Positions 34,225-42,973 of a stretch of DNA of 50,879 nt are shown here, in pieces. Made by a program: the position numbers and the translations under genes. Under the pieces are notes generated by a model that saw only the letters and a program-made list of their open reading frames with translations, made no database searches and was not told where the DNA came from. The stretch is taken from assembly GCF_016862375.1 (NCBI RefSeq), contig NZ_BOMV01000049.1:1-50879 (forward strand), given 5' to 3'. The number at the start of each line of letters is the position of its first letter. The stretch's first letter is position 1. The DNA is from Paractinoplanes rishiriensis (GTDB lineage Bacteria > Actinomycetota > Actinomycetes > Mycobacteriales > Micromonosporaceae).

Positions 34225-35358
34225 GTGACTTACCGGGGGAAAACACTCAGCACGGGACTGGCCGCGGCCACCCTTGCGCTCGCCGTCGCCGGGCCCGCCC
34301 AGGCCAAGATGACCGACGGCATGCCCAGCTTCAACGGCACCGTCCTGACCGTCGCCTACGTCGGGAACGTCGCCTACCTCGGTGGCGACTTCACCGCCGC
34401 GATCGTCCGGGGCAAGCAGGTCAGCCGCGGGCGCCTCGCCGCGATCGACGCCCGCACCGGCAACCTGCTGTCCTGGGCGCCGATGGCCGACGGGCGGGTC
34501 AAGTCACTGGTGGCGGCCGGCGGTTCGATCTACCTGGCCGGGGACTTCGGCACCGTCGGCGGGCAGAAGCGGGACAGCCTGGCCCGGGTGGACGCCACCA
34601 GCGGCGCGGTGTCCAGCACCTTCAAGCACACGATCAGCGGCCGCCCGTACGCGATCGCGGCGGCCGGGAACCGGCTCTACGTCGGCGGCGCGATCACCGC
34701 GGTCAACGGGAAGGCCCGCGGCCGGCTCGCGTCGTTCAACCTGACCACCGGCGCGCTCGACACCCGCTGGACGCCGACCGTCGACGACCAGGTCGAGACG
34801 ATCGCGGCCGGCGGCGGGCGGGTCTACGTCGGCGGCAAATTCCACAAGGTCAACAACATTGGGGGGTACGACCGGCTGGTCGCGCTCGATCCGGCGACGG
34901 CCGCTCTGGTGCCCGGCTTCAAACCCCGGCCGCCGGTGATCACGTACGCGCTCGCGGTGACCGCCGACAGCGTCTATTCGGCGCACGGCGGCAAGGGCGG
35001 ACGGGTCAGCGCGTACACCGTCGGCGGTCAACTGCGCTGGTCGGCCACTTTCGACGGCAACGCGCAGGCGGTGACCGTGCTGGGCGACACCGTGTACGCC
35101 GGCGGGCACTTCGACCGCGCCTGCTCCACCGCCCGCACCGGCAGCCAGGGCTCCTGCGTGGACGGCGCCGACGACCGGGTCAAGCTGGCCGCGCTCGCGG
35201 TGTCCGACGGGCACCTGCTGGAGTGGCGGGCCGACGCGAACGGGGTGGAGGGCGTCCTCGCCCTGGCCAGCAACCCGGAACTCGGCACGGTCGCGATGGG
35301 TGGCGCATTCACCGTGGTGGACGGTCGCACCCAGAAGCGCTTCGCCCAGTTCAGCTGA
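34225..35358 (+). CDS. Secreted beta-propeller protein
   Basis: From the GTG at 34225 the 377-residue product begins with a signal peptide (YRGKTLSTGLAAATLALAVA, cleaved near AQAK). The rest is a chain of about seven repeats of the form YLGGDFT...RGRLAAIDARTGN, with LYVGGAITAVNGKARGRLAS and VYVGGKFHKVNN. These resemble delta-60/PQQ-like propellers. Such proteins are exported and often bind carbohydrate or act as scaffolds. No catalytic residues stand out. The open frame reaches up to 34192 but the signal peptide fits the later start. Confidence 0.75.
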   Translation: MTYRGKTLSTGLAAATLALAVAGPAQAKMTDGMPSFNGTVLTVAYVGNVAYLGGDFTAAIVRGKQVSRGRLAAIDARTGNLLSWAPMADGRVKSLVAAGGSIYLAGDFGTVGGQKRDSLARVDATSGAVSSTFKHTISGRPYAIAAAGNRLYVGGAITAVNGKARGRLASFNLTTGALDTRWTPTVDDQVETIAAGGGRVYVGGKFHKVNNIGGYDRLVALDPATAALVPGFKPRPPVITYALAVTADSVYSAHGGKGGRVSAYTVGGQLRWSATFDGNAQAVTVLGDTVYAGGHFDRACSTARTGSQGSCVDGADDRVKLAALAVSDGHLLEWRADANGVEGVLALASNPELGTVAMGGAFTVVDGRTQKRFAQFS

Positions 35359-35502
35359 GACTTTTCTCCCGGCGGTACGGGGTCGCATCTCTTGGGCGAG
35401 GGTGCGGCCCCGTGCCATTAACGTCCGTCTCTCGGATCGATGGGCGCCGGCGTCTGGGACCACGCCGCGCCGCCGACTCGATCCGGGAGGCGGACCCCAT
35501 TG

Positions 35503-36264
35503 CTAGGCACTGCAGTTGTGCGACCGCTTCCAGGCGGCGACGGTGGCAACCGGGCTCTTCTTGCCGCCGGACCGCCACGAATCGAGGAAGGTGGCCGGCC
35601 AGACCACGCCGCGGCGCACCTTCCAGTCGCCGGTCTTGGCGCACGGCGGGGAGATGCCGTAGTGCAGGTGGCAGACGCCGCTCGAGTTACCGGTCTTGCC
35701 CACCAGGCCGAGACGCTGGCCGGCGGTGACCCGGACACCGGCCTTGATGCCGGACTGCACCTTGCTCAGGTGTGAGCCGTAGTAGCGGACGCCGTCGTCG
35801 CCGCCGATGGACACCGACAGGCCGCCGTTGGCCGGGCCGTCCGGCGCGCCCTCGACGTACGTGTCCTTGAAACTGACCTCCAGCACCACACCGCTCGTGG
35901 TGGCCACCACCGGCTCGCCGCAGTCGGCGAAGATGTCGGTGGCCGGGTACTTCGAGTGGGTCGGGTGGTAGTCGACGTTCGACGCCTTGACCGGGAACAC
36001 GTACTTGACGTTGGTGGCCGGCTTCTTCGAGGCGGACGGCGACGGTGTGGCCGACTTGCTCGGCGACACGGAGGGCGACGCCGACGGCGAGGCGGACGTC
36101 GGTGGGGCCGCGCTCAGGGACTCGTCCGGCAGATCCGCGGAGACCTCCGAGGGGGCCACGAACTGCGGGGTGGCGGCCGCCGAGGTGCCGCCGGGGTTGC
36201 CTCCGCAGGCGGCCAGGAAGATGGCCGAGACGGACAGGCCGGCAAGGGTTCGAAGCACGCGCAC
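35503..36264 (-). CDS. M23 peptidase-like lipoprotein
   Basis: The 253-residue product starts at the GTG at 36262-36264 with a lipoprotein signal (SVSAIFLAACGG), followed by a Ser/Pro/Ala linker. The peptidase part has HPTHSKYPATDIFADCGEPV (first metal ligands) and GVCHLHYGIS (HxH). These mark M23 endopeptidases that cut peptidoglycan cross-links. It is anchored outside the membrane and probably helps remodel the wall. The minus-strand frame reads further up to 36471 without support. Divergent from the small membrane gene at 36356. Confidence 0.85.
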   Translation of the reverse strand: MRVLRTLAGLSVSAIFLAACGGNPGGTSAAATPQFVAPSEVSADLPDESLSAAPPTSASPSASPSVSPSKSATPSPSASKKPATNVKYVFPVKASNVDYHPTHSKYPATDIFADCGEPVVATTSGVVLEVSFKDTYVEGAPDGPANGGLSVSIGGDDGVRYYGSHLSKVQSGIKAGVRVTAGQRLGLVGKTGNSSGVCHLHYGISPPCAKTGDWKVRRGVVWPATFLDSWRSGGKKSPVATVAAWKRSHNCSA

Positions 36265-36355
36265 CGAGCCATCCTGGCAGAAGTCGCCCGGTCCCGCCGT
36301 CCCGTGCTGGTTAGGCTGGCAGGGCAGGGTTGATCGAGGGATGGAGGTTGCGGCC

Positions 36356-36772
36356 GTGACCGAACGACACGAGCCCTGGCCGGTGTCCGCGCCGCCGGTG
36401 CCGTCGTCGGCGGCCTCCGCGGCGGTGCCGATGCCGGTCACCCGGCCGCCGTCCGGCCTGTTCCCGGGCATGCCGCCGCGCCCGGTCTATCGCGAGCCGC
36501 ACCCGATCGCGGCCGCGCCGGTCCTGTCCGGACTGGGCTGCACGCTGCTCTGGTTCGGGCTCTTCGGCAGCCTGGCCGAGGGCCTCGCGGGCTACGCCTG
36601 GTGGACCATTGTGGCGGCGGTCACGGCCTGGGCCGTGGCGCTCGTGCTGACCCTGATCGGCGACCGCGGTGTGGCGGTGGGCATTGCGCTCGCCAGCGGG
36701 CTCGGCCTATCGATCGCGGTCGGTTTCGTGGGTGCCAGATGGATCACCACGTACGACTGGCCGCTGTGGTGA
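36356..36772 (+). CDS. Small membrane protein
   Basis: The 138-residue product from the GTG at 36356 has GGAGG eight bases upstream. A proline-rich cytoplasmic part is followed by three hydrophobic segments (VLSGLGCTLLWFGLFGSL, TIVAAVTAWAVALVLTLI, GVAVGIALASGLGLSIAVG). It has no recognised domain. An ATG at 36341 is possible but has its ribosome site too close. It lies next to and divergent from the M23 lipoprotein. Confidence 0.6.
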   Translation: MTERHEPWPVSAPPVPSSAASAAVPMPVTRPPSGLFPGMPPRPVYREPHPIAAAPVLSGLGCTLLWFGLFGSLAEGLAGYAWWTIVAAVTAWAVALVLTLIGDRGVAVGIALASGLGLSIAVGFVGARWITTYDWPLW

Positions 36773-36862
36773 TTGTCCGATTTTGCCGGCATTGTCGGCG
36801 ACCGGATGTGCCCTTCTCGTAGCGGTGCGCACAGGCCGGAATTCCGGGCTTGACGAACCCCC

Positions 36863-37054
36863 GTGGCGGTCGGCAACCTCGGCACCATGGCCCCCTCACC
36901 GCCACGGCTCGACCCCGATCGACGCCGTCGCCGTCTGGAGTTGCTGGCGGCTCTCGCCGATGCCAAATCGGCCCGGGAGACCGCCCGTCCGGCCCGGCTC
37001 CGTGGAGCCCGCCTCCGCGAGCTCATCGCCACGCGCCGTCGCCTGGCTAACTGA
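36863..37054 (+). CDS. Possible small basic protein
   Basis: A 63-residue frame from a GTG (an ATG at 36887 is also possible). It is rich in Arg and Leu with a helical look (RRRRRLELLAALADAKSARE). I see no ribosome site and no family. It occupies an otherwise empty 374-base stretch before the tadA pair. Low confidence. Confidence 0.25.
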   Translation: MAVGNLGTMAPSPPRLDPDRRRRRLELLAALADAKSARETARPARLRGARLRELIATRRRLAN

Positions 37055-37146
37055 CTTACGTCCCCGTTAGGGGCGTGGCGCGCCGCGCCCGCCGTTCTTC
37101 CCGCTACCGTCACTCGCTGAAGACAAAAGTCGCGTGGGGGGAAATC

Positions 37147-37662
37147 TTGTCGACTTTCGCTGCCGCCGCCGCACGGGGAAAGAACGGGTGGACGGCGTCC
37201 GAGCTGGACCTGTCCGCGCTCGCCGACATCGACGAGGTGGTCGACGCACTGCGTGACGTCGAACCAGACGCCGACCTGGCGTTGCTGTTCGTCGAGAGCG
37301 ACGACCAGTACCTCGCGGTGCTGCGCCTGGACGAGGGTGAGGACCTGCGGGTGTTCGGGTCCGATTCGGCGTTCGCCGAGGAGTCCCGGATCGGCTCGGT
37401 GCTGCTCGGCGAGGTCGAGGCACCGGCCCTGGAGATCGACGATCTGACCGCTGGTGGTGACGACGACGAGACCGACCGCCCGGCGGCCGATCCCGACGCC
37501 GACCCGGTGGGCGACGCCGAACTGCTGGGCGACCTCGGCATCAACGCGCACAAGCTGCTCGGCCTGTGCGGCCGGGAGGGCATGCTGCCGTCCGACGTGA
37601 CCGCCGAGATCTGCCAGCGGATCGGGTGCGGTGACGAGGTGGAAGAGTTGCGCGAGGCGTGA
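37147..37662 (+). CDS. Protein coupled to tRNA adenosine deaminase
   Basis: The 171-residue product from a TTG at 37147, with GGGGGGA upstream, is acidic. It has FAAAAARGKNGWTASELDLS at the start and LGINAHKLLGLCGREGML near the end. This matches the actinobacterial tRNA adenosine deaminase-associated protein that precedes tadA in many genomes. The stop overlaps the tadA start by four bases. Role unknown but the pairing is conserved. Confidence 0.8.
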   Translation: MSTFAAAAARGKNGWTASELDLSALADIDEVVDALRDVEPDADLALLFVESDDQYLAVLRLDEGEDLRVFGSDSAFAEESRIGSVLLGEVEAPALEIDDLTAGGDDDETDRPAADPDADPVGDAELLGDLGINAHKLLGLCGREGMLPSDVTAEICQRIGCGDEVEELREA

Positions 37663-38105
37663 GGGCCTCGCCGCAGCACGAGGAGTGGATGCGCCGCGCC
37701 ATCGAGGTGGCGTCGGCGTTTCCCGAGGACGTGCCGGTCGGCGCGGTGCTCTACGACCCGCAGGGGCAGGAGCTGGCCGCGGCCGGCAACGAGCGGGAGG
37801 CCACCGGCGACCCGACCGCGCACGCCGAGATCCTGGCGCTGCGCCGGGCCTCGGTGCTGGCCGGCAGCTGGCGGCTCGAGGGTTGCACGCTGGTGGTGAC
37901 CCTGGAGCCGTGCACGATGTGCGCCGGTGCTTTGGTGCTGGCCCGGGTGTCGACGCTGGTGTTCGGCGCCTGGGAGCCCAAGACCGGCGCGGTCGGCTCG
38001 CTGTGGGACGTGGTGCGGGACCGCCGGTTGAATCATCGGCCGGCGGTTTACTCGTCGGTCCTCGAGGCGGAGTGCGCCGCGCTGGTGCGAGATTTCTTTC
38101 GCTGA
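37659..38105 (+). CDS. tadA: tRNA-specific adenosine deaminase
   Basis: The 148-residue protein has the cytidine/adenosine deaminase zinc motifs HAE (55-57) and PCTMC (84-88) with TLEPCTMCAGALVLARVS. This makes inosine at the wobble position of tRNA-Arg(ACG). GTG start, overlapping the upstream partner gene. It ends before a GC-rich hairpin. Length and motif spacing are normal for TadA. Confidence 0.92.
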   Translation: MRASPQHEEWMRRAIEVASAFPEDVPVGAVLYDPQGQELAAAGNEREATGDPTAHAEILALRRASVLAGSWRLEGCTLVVTLEPCTMCAGALVLARVSTLVFGAWEPKTGAVGSLWDVVRDRRLNHRPAVYSSVLEAECAALVRDFFR

Positions 38106-38113
38106 CTGCAAAT

Positions 38114-38140
38114 AATGGCGGCGGCCGCGGCGCCGCCATT
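38114..38140. terminator. Hairpin between convergent tadA and deoD
   Basis: AATGGCGGC (38114-38122) and GCCGCCATT (38132-38140) form a perfect nine-base stem with a nine-base GC-rich loop between two convergent genes. It can end transcripts from both sides. Confidence 0.6.
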
Positions 38141-38163
38141 GAGCCGGTGCCGCGGCCGCGGGA

Positions 38164-38880
38164 TCAGGCCGCGCCGGCGATCGCGGTGTCCAGGCCGATC
38201 CGCACCATCGCGCTGAAGCCCTGCTCACGCTGGGCCGAGTCCATCTTGTCGCCGGTCTTGAGGTGGTCACTGACGGTGAGGATGGTCAGCGCCCGGGCCC
38301 GGTACCGCGCCGCGATCGTGTAGATCGCCGCGGACTCCATCTCGACCGCCAGCACGCCGTAGTCGGCCAGCGTGTCGTAGAGGTCGGGCCGGTCGGTGTA
38401 GAACGCGTCGGCGGCCAGGATGGGGCCCACCCGCAGCGCCGTGCCGTGCCGCTCGGCGACCTCGGCGGCCGTGCGCAGCAGACCGAAATCGGCCACCGGC
38501 GCGTAGTCCACCAGGCCGTCGAAGCGGGTGCGGTTCATGTTCGAGTCGGTGGCCGAGCCGATCGCCGCGATCACGTCGCCCAGCTGGAGGTCCATCGCGA
38601 GCGCCCCGCAGGAGCCGATCCGGATCAGGGACCGCACGCCGTACTCGTTGATCAGTTCGTGGGTGTAGATCGAGGCCGACGGCATGCCCATGCCCGAACC
38701 CTGCACCGAGACCCGAACGCCCTGGTAGGTGCCGGTGAAGCCGAGCATCCCGCGGACCTGGGTGTAGCACTTGGCGTCCTGTAGGAACGTCTCGGCGATC
38801 CACTTGGCCCGCATCGGGTCGCCGGGGAGCAGAACCCGCTCGGCGATGTCGCCCGGCTGCGCGCCGATATGCACGCTCAT
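38164..38880 (-). CDS. deoD: Purine nucleoside phosphorylase, DeoD type
   Basis: The 238-residue protein is a hexameric-type PNP: HIGAQPGDIAERVLLPGDP at the start, GSGMGMPSASIY, IRIGSCGAL (phosphate site), VEMESAAIYTIA and the base-site TVSDHLKTGD. It splits purine nucleosides to base and ribose-1-phosphate. ATG start. It is alone on the minus strand, next to the tRNA-Ser gene used by the integrated element. Confidence 0.94.
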   Translation of the reverse strand: MSVHIGAQPGDIAERVLLPGDPMRAKWIAETFLQDAKCYTQVRGMLGFTGTYQGVRVSVQGSGMGMPSASIYTHELINEYGVRSLIRIGSCGALAMDLQLGDVIAAIGSATDSNMNRTRFDGLVDYAPVADFGLLRTAAEVAERHGTALRVGPILAADAFYTDRPDLYDTLADYGVLAVEMESAAIYTIAARYRARALTILTVSDHLKTGDKMDSAQREQGFSAMVRIGLDTAIAGAA

Positions 38881-39008
38881 CCTTGGTGCTCCTCTGCTCG
38901 CGTCGTCATGCCGCCGATCCTGCCAGGTCAGCGACGTTCGCCCGGCCCGAGCTCGGCAACGGGTGACCCGGCGGCGAGCGCGCCGGAGCGTCCGGTAATC
39001 TACTTCGC

Positions 39009-39095
39009 GGTGGTGTGTCCGAGCGGCCTAAGGAGCACGCCTCGAAAGCGTGTGAGGGTTTACGCCCTCCAAGGGTTCAAATCCCTTCACCACCG
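39009..39095 (+). tRNA. tRNA-Ser (anticodon CGA)
   Basis: An 87-base cloverleaf: acceptor GGTGGTG pairs with CACCACC at 39088-39094, discriminator G. The anticodon arm is CACGC-CTCGAAA-GCGTG with anticodon CGA, there is a long variable arm typical of serine tRNA, and the T loop is GGTTCAAAT. No CCA is encoded. An integrase gene follows directly, so its 3' half is the likely attachment site of the element. Confidence 0.95.
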
Positions 39096-39105
39096 CTCTG
39101 AGCAG

Positions 39106-39148
39106 CAAGAAGGCCCGGTGACTCTCAGCGAGTCACCGGGCCTTCTTG
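39106..39148. terminator. Nineteen-base hairpin after the tRNA
   Basis: Bases 39106-39124 pair exactly with 39130-39148 around TCAGC. The hairpin sits between the tRNA and the stop of the convergent integrase gene, so it can end both transcripts. Confidence 0.7.
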
Positions 39149-39173
39149 TGTGTGGTCTCAGTTTTGGTCTCAG

Positions 39174-40433
39174 TTATGCCGCGACGGGTACCCCTGCCGG
39201 ACCGTCGTCCGGCTTGTCGGCCGAGTCGGGCGCCTGCCAGAGCAGACCGCCTACCCGCTCGGCAACGTCCCTCCGCACCGGTTCGGTGATGTGCTGGTAG
39301 CGCTTAGCCATGCTCGCGTCCGACCACCCCATGATGCCCATCACGGCCCGCTGAGCGACCTCCAGGACGAGCAGCACGGTCGCGGCGGTGTGCCGCGCGT
39401 CGTGCAGTCGTCCGTCACGCAATCCGGCTGTCTTGAGCAGGCTTTTCCACTTGGTGTAATCCGTCCGAGGATTCAGCGGGCCGCCGGTCGGTGTCGTGAA
39501 CACCCATCCGCCCTCAATCCACAACTGTGCGGCCTTGATTCGGTCGGCATCTTGCGCGCGCTGGTGCTGCCGCAGCAGCGACACAAGCTGGTCGGGAAGC
39601 CCGATGCGGCGGCGGCCGGCTCGGGACTTCGTGTCGGCCGTAGCGGTGCGCAGGGGTTCCCGATCAGGGCAATGTCCGCCCATCTTCCGACCGCACGGCT
39701 TGGCGCATCCGTGTCGCCACCGTGGGCGTAGCCGGGATCGACGAACTATCAGCGTGCCCTTGTCCAGATCGACGTCTTCCCACTTGAGCCCAAGTGCCTC
39801 GCCTTGCCGCAGTCCAAGGGCCAGGGCGACAGCCCAACGTGCGCCATTGCGAGTCTCTTCAGCAGCGGCGACGAGGAGACGCTGAACCTCCTCGATCGAA
39901 TACGGCTCCACTTCTTCATCGCCGATCTGCGGCGGCTTGGCGAGGCTCGCTGGATTCTTCGTGAGGTATTCGCGACGGACAGCCGCGTTGAGCGCGGTAC
40001 GCAGCGTCCGTAGGGCTTGGTGTGCTGTCGCTGGCTTGCTGCCGTTTTCTTGCATCTTGCGCGTCAACTTTTCGACGTGTTCCACGGTGAGTTTTTCCAA
40101 GCGATGGGCGCCAAGGCCGGGAATGAGATGAACCCTAACCGCGACGCGATAGCCTGCTGCCGTGTTCTCGCGGACATTCGGGATCGCGATGTTCTCCAGC
40201 CAATGCGTTAGCCACTTCTCGACCGTCCAGTTCTCGCCAGCCCTGCGGACGGTCCCTTTGTCGCGATCTCGCTCTAGCTCACGAACCTTGCGGGTAACGA
40301 TAGCCTCGGTCTTGCCTCGGACATGGCGCCGATCCGGCTTGCCATCGTCGCGAATGCCGACAGTGACCCGACCGTGCCACGATCCGTCACTGCCCTGGTA
40401 GATGCTGGATGCGCCGTTAGGCTTGCGGGACAT
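39174..40433 (-). CDS. int: Tyrosine site-specific integrase
   Basis: The 419-residue protein is a tyrosine recombinase: an N-terminal arm-binding part, a SAM-like core (WLTHWLENIAIPNVRENTAAG), and the catalytic domain with R209 (LGLRQGEALGL), HDARH (344-348), W370 (GWSD) and Y379 (YQHI). A small cysteine-rich insert, CAKPCGRKMGGHC, stands between the first Arg and the rest, and may bind zinc. Such inserts are seen in AICE integrases. It inserts the element at the tRNA-Ser gene next door and, with the excisionase, removes it. ATG start. Confidence 0.92.
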   Translation of the reverse strand: MSRKPNGASSIYQGSDGSWHGRVTVGIRDDGKPDRRHVRGKTEAIVTRKVRELERDRDKGTVRRAGENWTVEKWLTHWLENIAIPNVRENTAAGYRVAVRVHLIPGLGAHRLEKLTVEHVEKLTRKMQENGSKPATAHQALRTLRTALNAAVRREYLTKNPASLAKPPQIGDEEVEPYSIEEVQRLLVAAAEETRNGARWAVALALGLRQGEALGLKWEDVDLDKGTLIVRRSRLRPRWRHGCAKPCGRKMGGHCPDREPLRTATADTKSRAGRRRIGLPDQLVSLLRQHQRAQDADRIKAAQLWIEGGWVFTTPTGGPLNPRTDYTKWKSLLKTAGLRDGRLHDARHTAATVLLVLEVAQRAVMGIMGWSDASMAKRYQHITEPVRRDVAERVGGLLWQAPDSADKPDDGPAGVPVAA

Positions 40434-40444
40434 CGTGGTTCCTT

Positions 40445-40654
40445 TCAGGCGGCGGCCGGTAGTTGGGTGTTCTGCTCACGGAGACGGTTGACGTATTCGG
40501 TTACGCACTCGGCGGGAATGCGGCGGAGTCGGCCGATGGTGACGGATTCGATTTCTCCACTTGTGACGAGTGCGTACATAAGCGTTCTGCCGATGCCGAG
40601 GCGGTTGGCAGCCTGCTCGACGGTGAGAACAAGAGGCGTGGCGTCGGTAGCCAT
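40445..40654 (-). CDS. xis: Excisionase-like MerR-type HTH protein
   Basis: A 69-residue DNA-binding protein of the HTH_17 type: LTVEQAANRLGIGRTLMYAL, then SGEIESVTIGRLRRIPAECV. Such small proteins bend DNA to favour excision. It lies eleven bases upstream of the integrase and is transcribed with it. ATG start. A purely regulatory role is possible but the location fits Xis. Confidence 0.85.
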   Translation of the reverse strand: MATDATPLVLTVEQAANRLGIGRTLMYALVTSGEIESVTIGRLRRIPAECVTEYVNRLREQNTQLPAAA

Positions 40655-40916
40655 GACGATTTATCTCCCCGTAGGTCGAATGCGGCGAGGGGGGTGCGTC
40701 CCGTCCAGCGGCCCGCTGAGGACCGTTCCCGGGTCGGGAACCTCTGGGCAGGGGTGCGGGGGTGATGGCCTAGAAGGGCGCAGCGCGGCCCGCTGAGAGC
40801 TGCGTTGAGCCAAGATCTCGTGGTGATTGGGATGAAGGGATGCACCGATGTGTGTGGGGGTTCTCAGCGTGTCGGGGTCGGCGCGCCCGGACGGCGGCCC
40901 GGTCACGGATGGGCGG

Positions 40917-40987
40917 CTGACAGAACTGACAGAACTGACAGAACCTGGGTCGGATGGGGGTTGTGTCAGTTCTGTCAGTTCTGTCAG
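40917..40987. repeat. Nine-base repeat array forming a 24-base inverted repeat
   Basis: Three tandem copies of CTGACAGAA (40917-40943) face copies of its complement TTCTGTCAG ending at 40987. The outer 24 bases of the two sides (40917-40940 and 40964-40987) are exact reverse complements around a 23-base loop. The array sits five bases past the stop of the replication gene (40993) and inside a 338-base stretch without a supported gene (40655-40992). It could be a terminator, an iteron-like control site or an origin. Confidence 0.65.
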
Positions 40988-40992
40988 GCCGG

Positions 40993-42942
40993 TTATGAGG
41001 CGCGGCGCGCGGCGAGCGGGTGCACGGTCGCGGCGGGTCGGTGTACTTCGGGATTGGTGAGGTAGCTCGGTGAGGGCGGCCGGCCCCCGGCCCGTTTCGG
41101 TGGGGGCGGGTCGAGTTGGCGGAGGTAGCCGTGGGCTTCCAGGACTGCCAACGCTGGGTCGAGGTCGGCCATGGTTTTGAACTGGGTGGATTGGACGGCC
41201 CGGAATGCCTCGCGTTTGGTGAACGCGGTCATGCCGGTGCGTTCGATCCAGGCGAGCAGGGTTCGGGCGTTGCGAACGGCGGTGTCGGCGCCCATGTCGT
41301 CGAACGCGCCCAGGGCGTGAGCCGCGTAGTACTCCCCAATCTGTGCGGCCCGGTGCACGGTGTCGGCGTCGACCGGCTTGCCCCACCCGTCGTGCAGGTT
41401 CTCGGCGAGGTGGATCAGTCCGGCGATCCGCACCACGGCCCCGGTGTACTTCGACCCCCAATCGACGATGTGTGACCACGCACCGCCCGGCGCCAGCCTC
41501 GGTTCCACCTGCCGTTCGATCTCGAGGACGACATCGTTGGCATCCGGGGTCAGGACCAGCACGGCTGGATCGGTCCACTCGGCGAGCGCGAGGACCAGGG
41601 CGTGCAGGTGGGCGTGGTAGTCCGCCGCGACCTGGGTGGGGATCGGGTCGGCGCCGATCTTTCGCCGTCCCACGGTGTTCTCCGGAACGGCGAACAGGAT
41701 CCGGGCCAGCAGGCCGAGTCCTCGGAAGCCGGGCATGCCTGCGATGTCGCGCAGGATTTCGGGTTGCACGGCAAGGCCCATGGTCAGCGCGGGTTTGTCG
41801 ACGTGTTCCGCTTCGCGGGAGCGCCGGTCGACGCGCATGAGGTCACCCGCGTGGCCTTTGAGGAACACCTCCAGGTTCGGGGTTCCGGAGTAGCGGCCCG
41901 CGATGGTCGCGAAGATCCCACCCTCGGGTGAGAGAACCGCCAATCGGCCGCCCTGCTCGGCGAGCAGCGACGCGGCGGTTTCGCTGGTGATGTCGTCGGC
42001 GACCAGCCGGGGTTTGGCCGGAACGGTGATCGCTTCGGCGTTCATCGCGGCGGCGGTCGCTTCGGCGATCAGGGTGTCGCGACCGGGACCGTCCCCGTTC
42101 GCCGCAGCTAACGCGGCTTTCTCGGCCTGTTTGGTCGCGACCTTCGCAGCGAGGTCCGCTTCGATGATCGCGGGTGCGGTGCGCTCGATCAGGGCCTTTT
42201 CGGCGGCCAGGATCGGGCCGACCATCGCCGCGAACACCGCCGATTTGCGGGAGCCGGGCGGCAACACCACAACGGTGTAGAGGTTGGTCGGTTCCCGCCA
42301 CGATCCGCGTACCTCGACCTCGGCCCGGCCGCCGGCTGCGGTGGACAGGCAGGCCAGGGCGAGGCTTGCGGCGAGGTCGAGCGGGGTTTGGGTGAACTCG
42401 GCGACCGCCCGCACCTGGTCGCCCAGCCATCCGGGCAGCATGTCGGCGGGGAACGCCGGGAGGTGCCGCCCTCGCCCGAGGGGTATCAGCGGCGACCAGC
42501 CGCCGGGTACCTCGGCGTCGTCGAGTAGCGCCCGCCCGGCCGCGAGCATGTCGGCGGCGTCGGTGACCGAGGTAGCGAGGTGGGAGAGCTGGCTGCCGAG
42601 GTCGGCGACCTTGCGCCGTTTCGCCAGGTCGGCGACGATGCCCGCGTAATGTGCGGCGTGGGCGGCGGTAGGAACGTCGGCCGTCAGCGTGTGCAGGTAC
42701 GCCGCGCCGCCCACCTTGCCGATAATCCCGCACTCGGCGAGGTGGGCGGTCACGGTGATCGGGTCGGAGGGGATACCGGCCGCATGCATCCCGCACATCG
42801 CCTCCCACAACACGACGTGTGCCGGGCGCCCGAAATCGGCCGGGGCCAGCGTCGCGGCGAGGTCGGCCATCAGGGCGGGAGCGAGCAGGGCGGCACCGAT
42901 GACGGCCTGCTCGGCGGCCAGGTCGTACCGGGCTTGAGCCAC
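40993..42942 (-). CDS. Replication protein, DnaB N-terminal domain fused to DUF3987
   Basis: The 649-residue product from the GTG at 42940-42942 has AGAGGAG eight bases upstream, better than the TTG at 42958. The N-terminus (about 1-120) follows the DnaB helicase N-domain pattern: EQAVIGAALLAPALMADLAA, DFGRPAHVVLWEAM, IPSDPITVTAHLAE, GGAAYLHTLTADVPTAAHA. From about 170 it is DUF3987, with LPPGSRKSAVFAAM (P-loop-like), VADDITSETAASLLAEQGGR and WTDPAVLVLTPDAND. DUF3987 proteins serve as helicase-like replication initiators of AICEs and plasmids. It replaces the primase-polymerase found in many AICEs. The C-terminal RAGGRPPSPSYLTNP tail runs to a stop just inside a repeat array. Confidence 0.82.
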   Translation of the reverse strand: MAQARYDLAAEQAVIGAALLAPALMADLAATLAPADFGRPAHVVLWEAMCGMHAAGIPSDPITVTAHLAECGIIGKVGGAAYLHTLTADVPTAAHAAHYAGIVADLAKRRKVADLGSQLSHLATSVTDAADMLAAGRALLDDAEVPGGWSPLIPLGRGRHLPAFPADMLPGWLGDQVRAVAEFTQTPLDLAASLALACLSTAAGGRAEVEVRGSWREPTNLYTVVVLPPGSRKSAVFAAMVGPILAAEKALIERTAPAIIEADLAAKVATKQAEKAALAAANGDGPGRDTLIAEATAAAMNAEAITVPAKPRLVADDITSETAASLLAEQGGRLAVLSPEGGIFATIAGRYSGTPNLEVFLKGHAGDLMRVDRRSREAEHVDKPALTMGLAVQPEILRDIAGMPGFRGLGLLARILFAVPENTVGRRKIGADPIPTQVAADYHAHLHALVLALAEWTDPAVLVLTPDANDVVLEIERQVEPRLAPGGAWSHIVDWGSKYTGAVVRIAGLIHLAENLHDGWGKPVDADTVHRAAQIGEYYAAHALGAFDDMGADTAVRNARTLLAWIERTGMTAFTKREAFRAVQSTQFKTMADLDPALAVLEAHGYLRQLDPPPPKRAGGRPPSPSYLTNPEVHRPAATVHPLAARRAS

Positions 42943-42973
42943 GATCGCGACTCCTCTCAAATCGGTAAACGGT

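Noticed and set aside
40917..40987. CRISPR-like array
   Set aside because: The units are only nine bases and contiguous, with no spacers and no cas genes.
40661..41578. 305-residue minus-strand frame with LTELTELT and SVSSVS runs
   Set aside because: The runs come from the nine-base repeats and the frame overlaps the replication gene, so it is a shadow.
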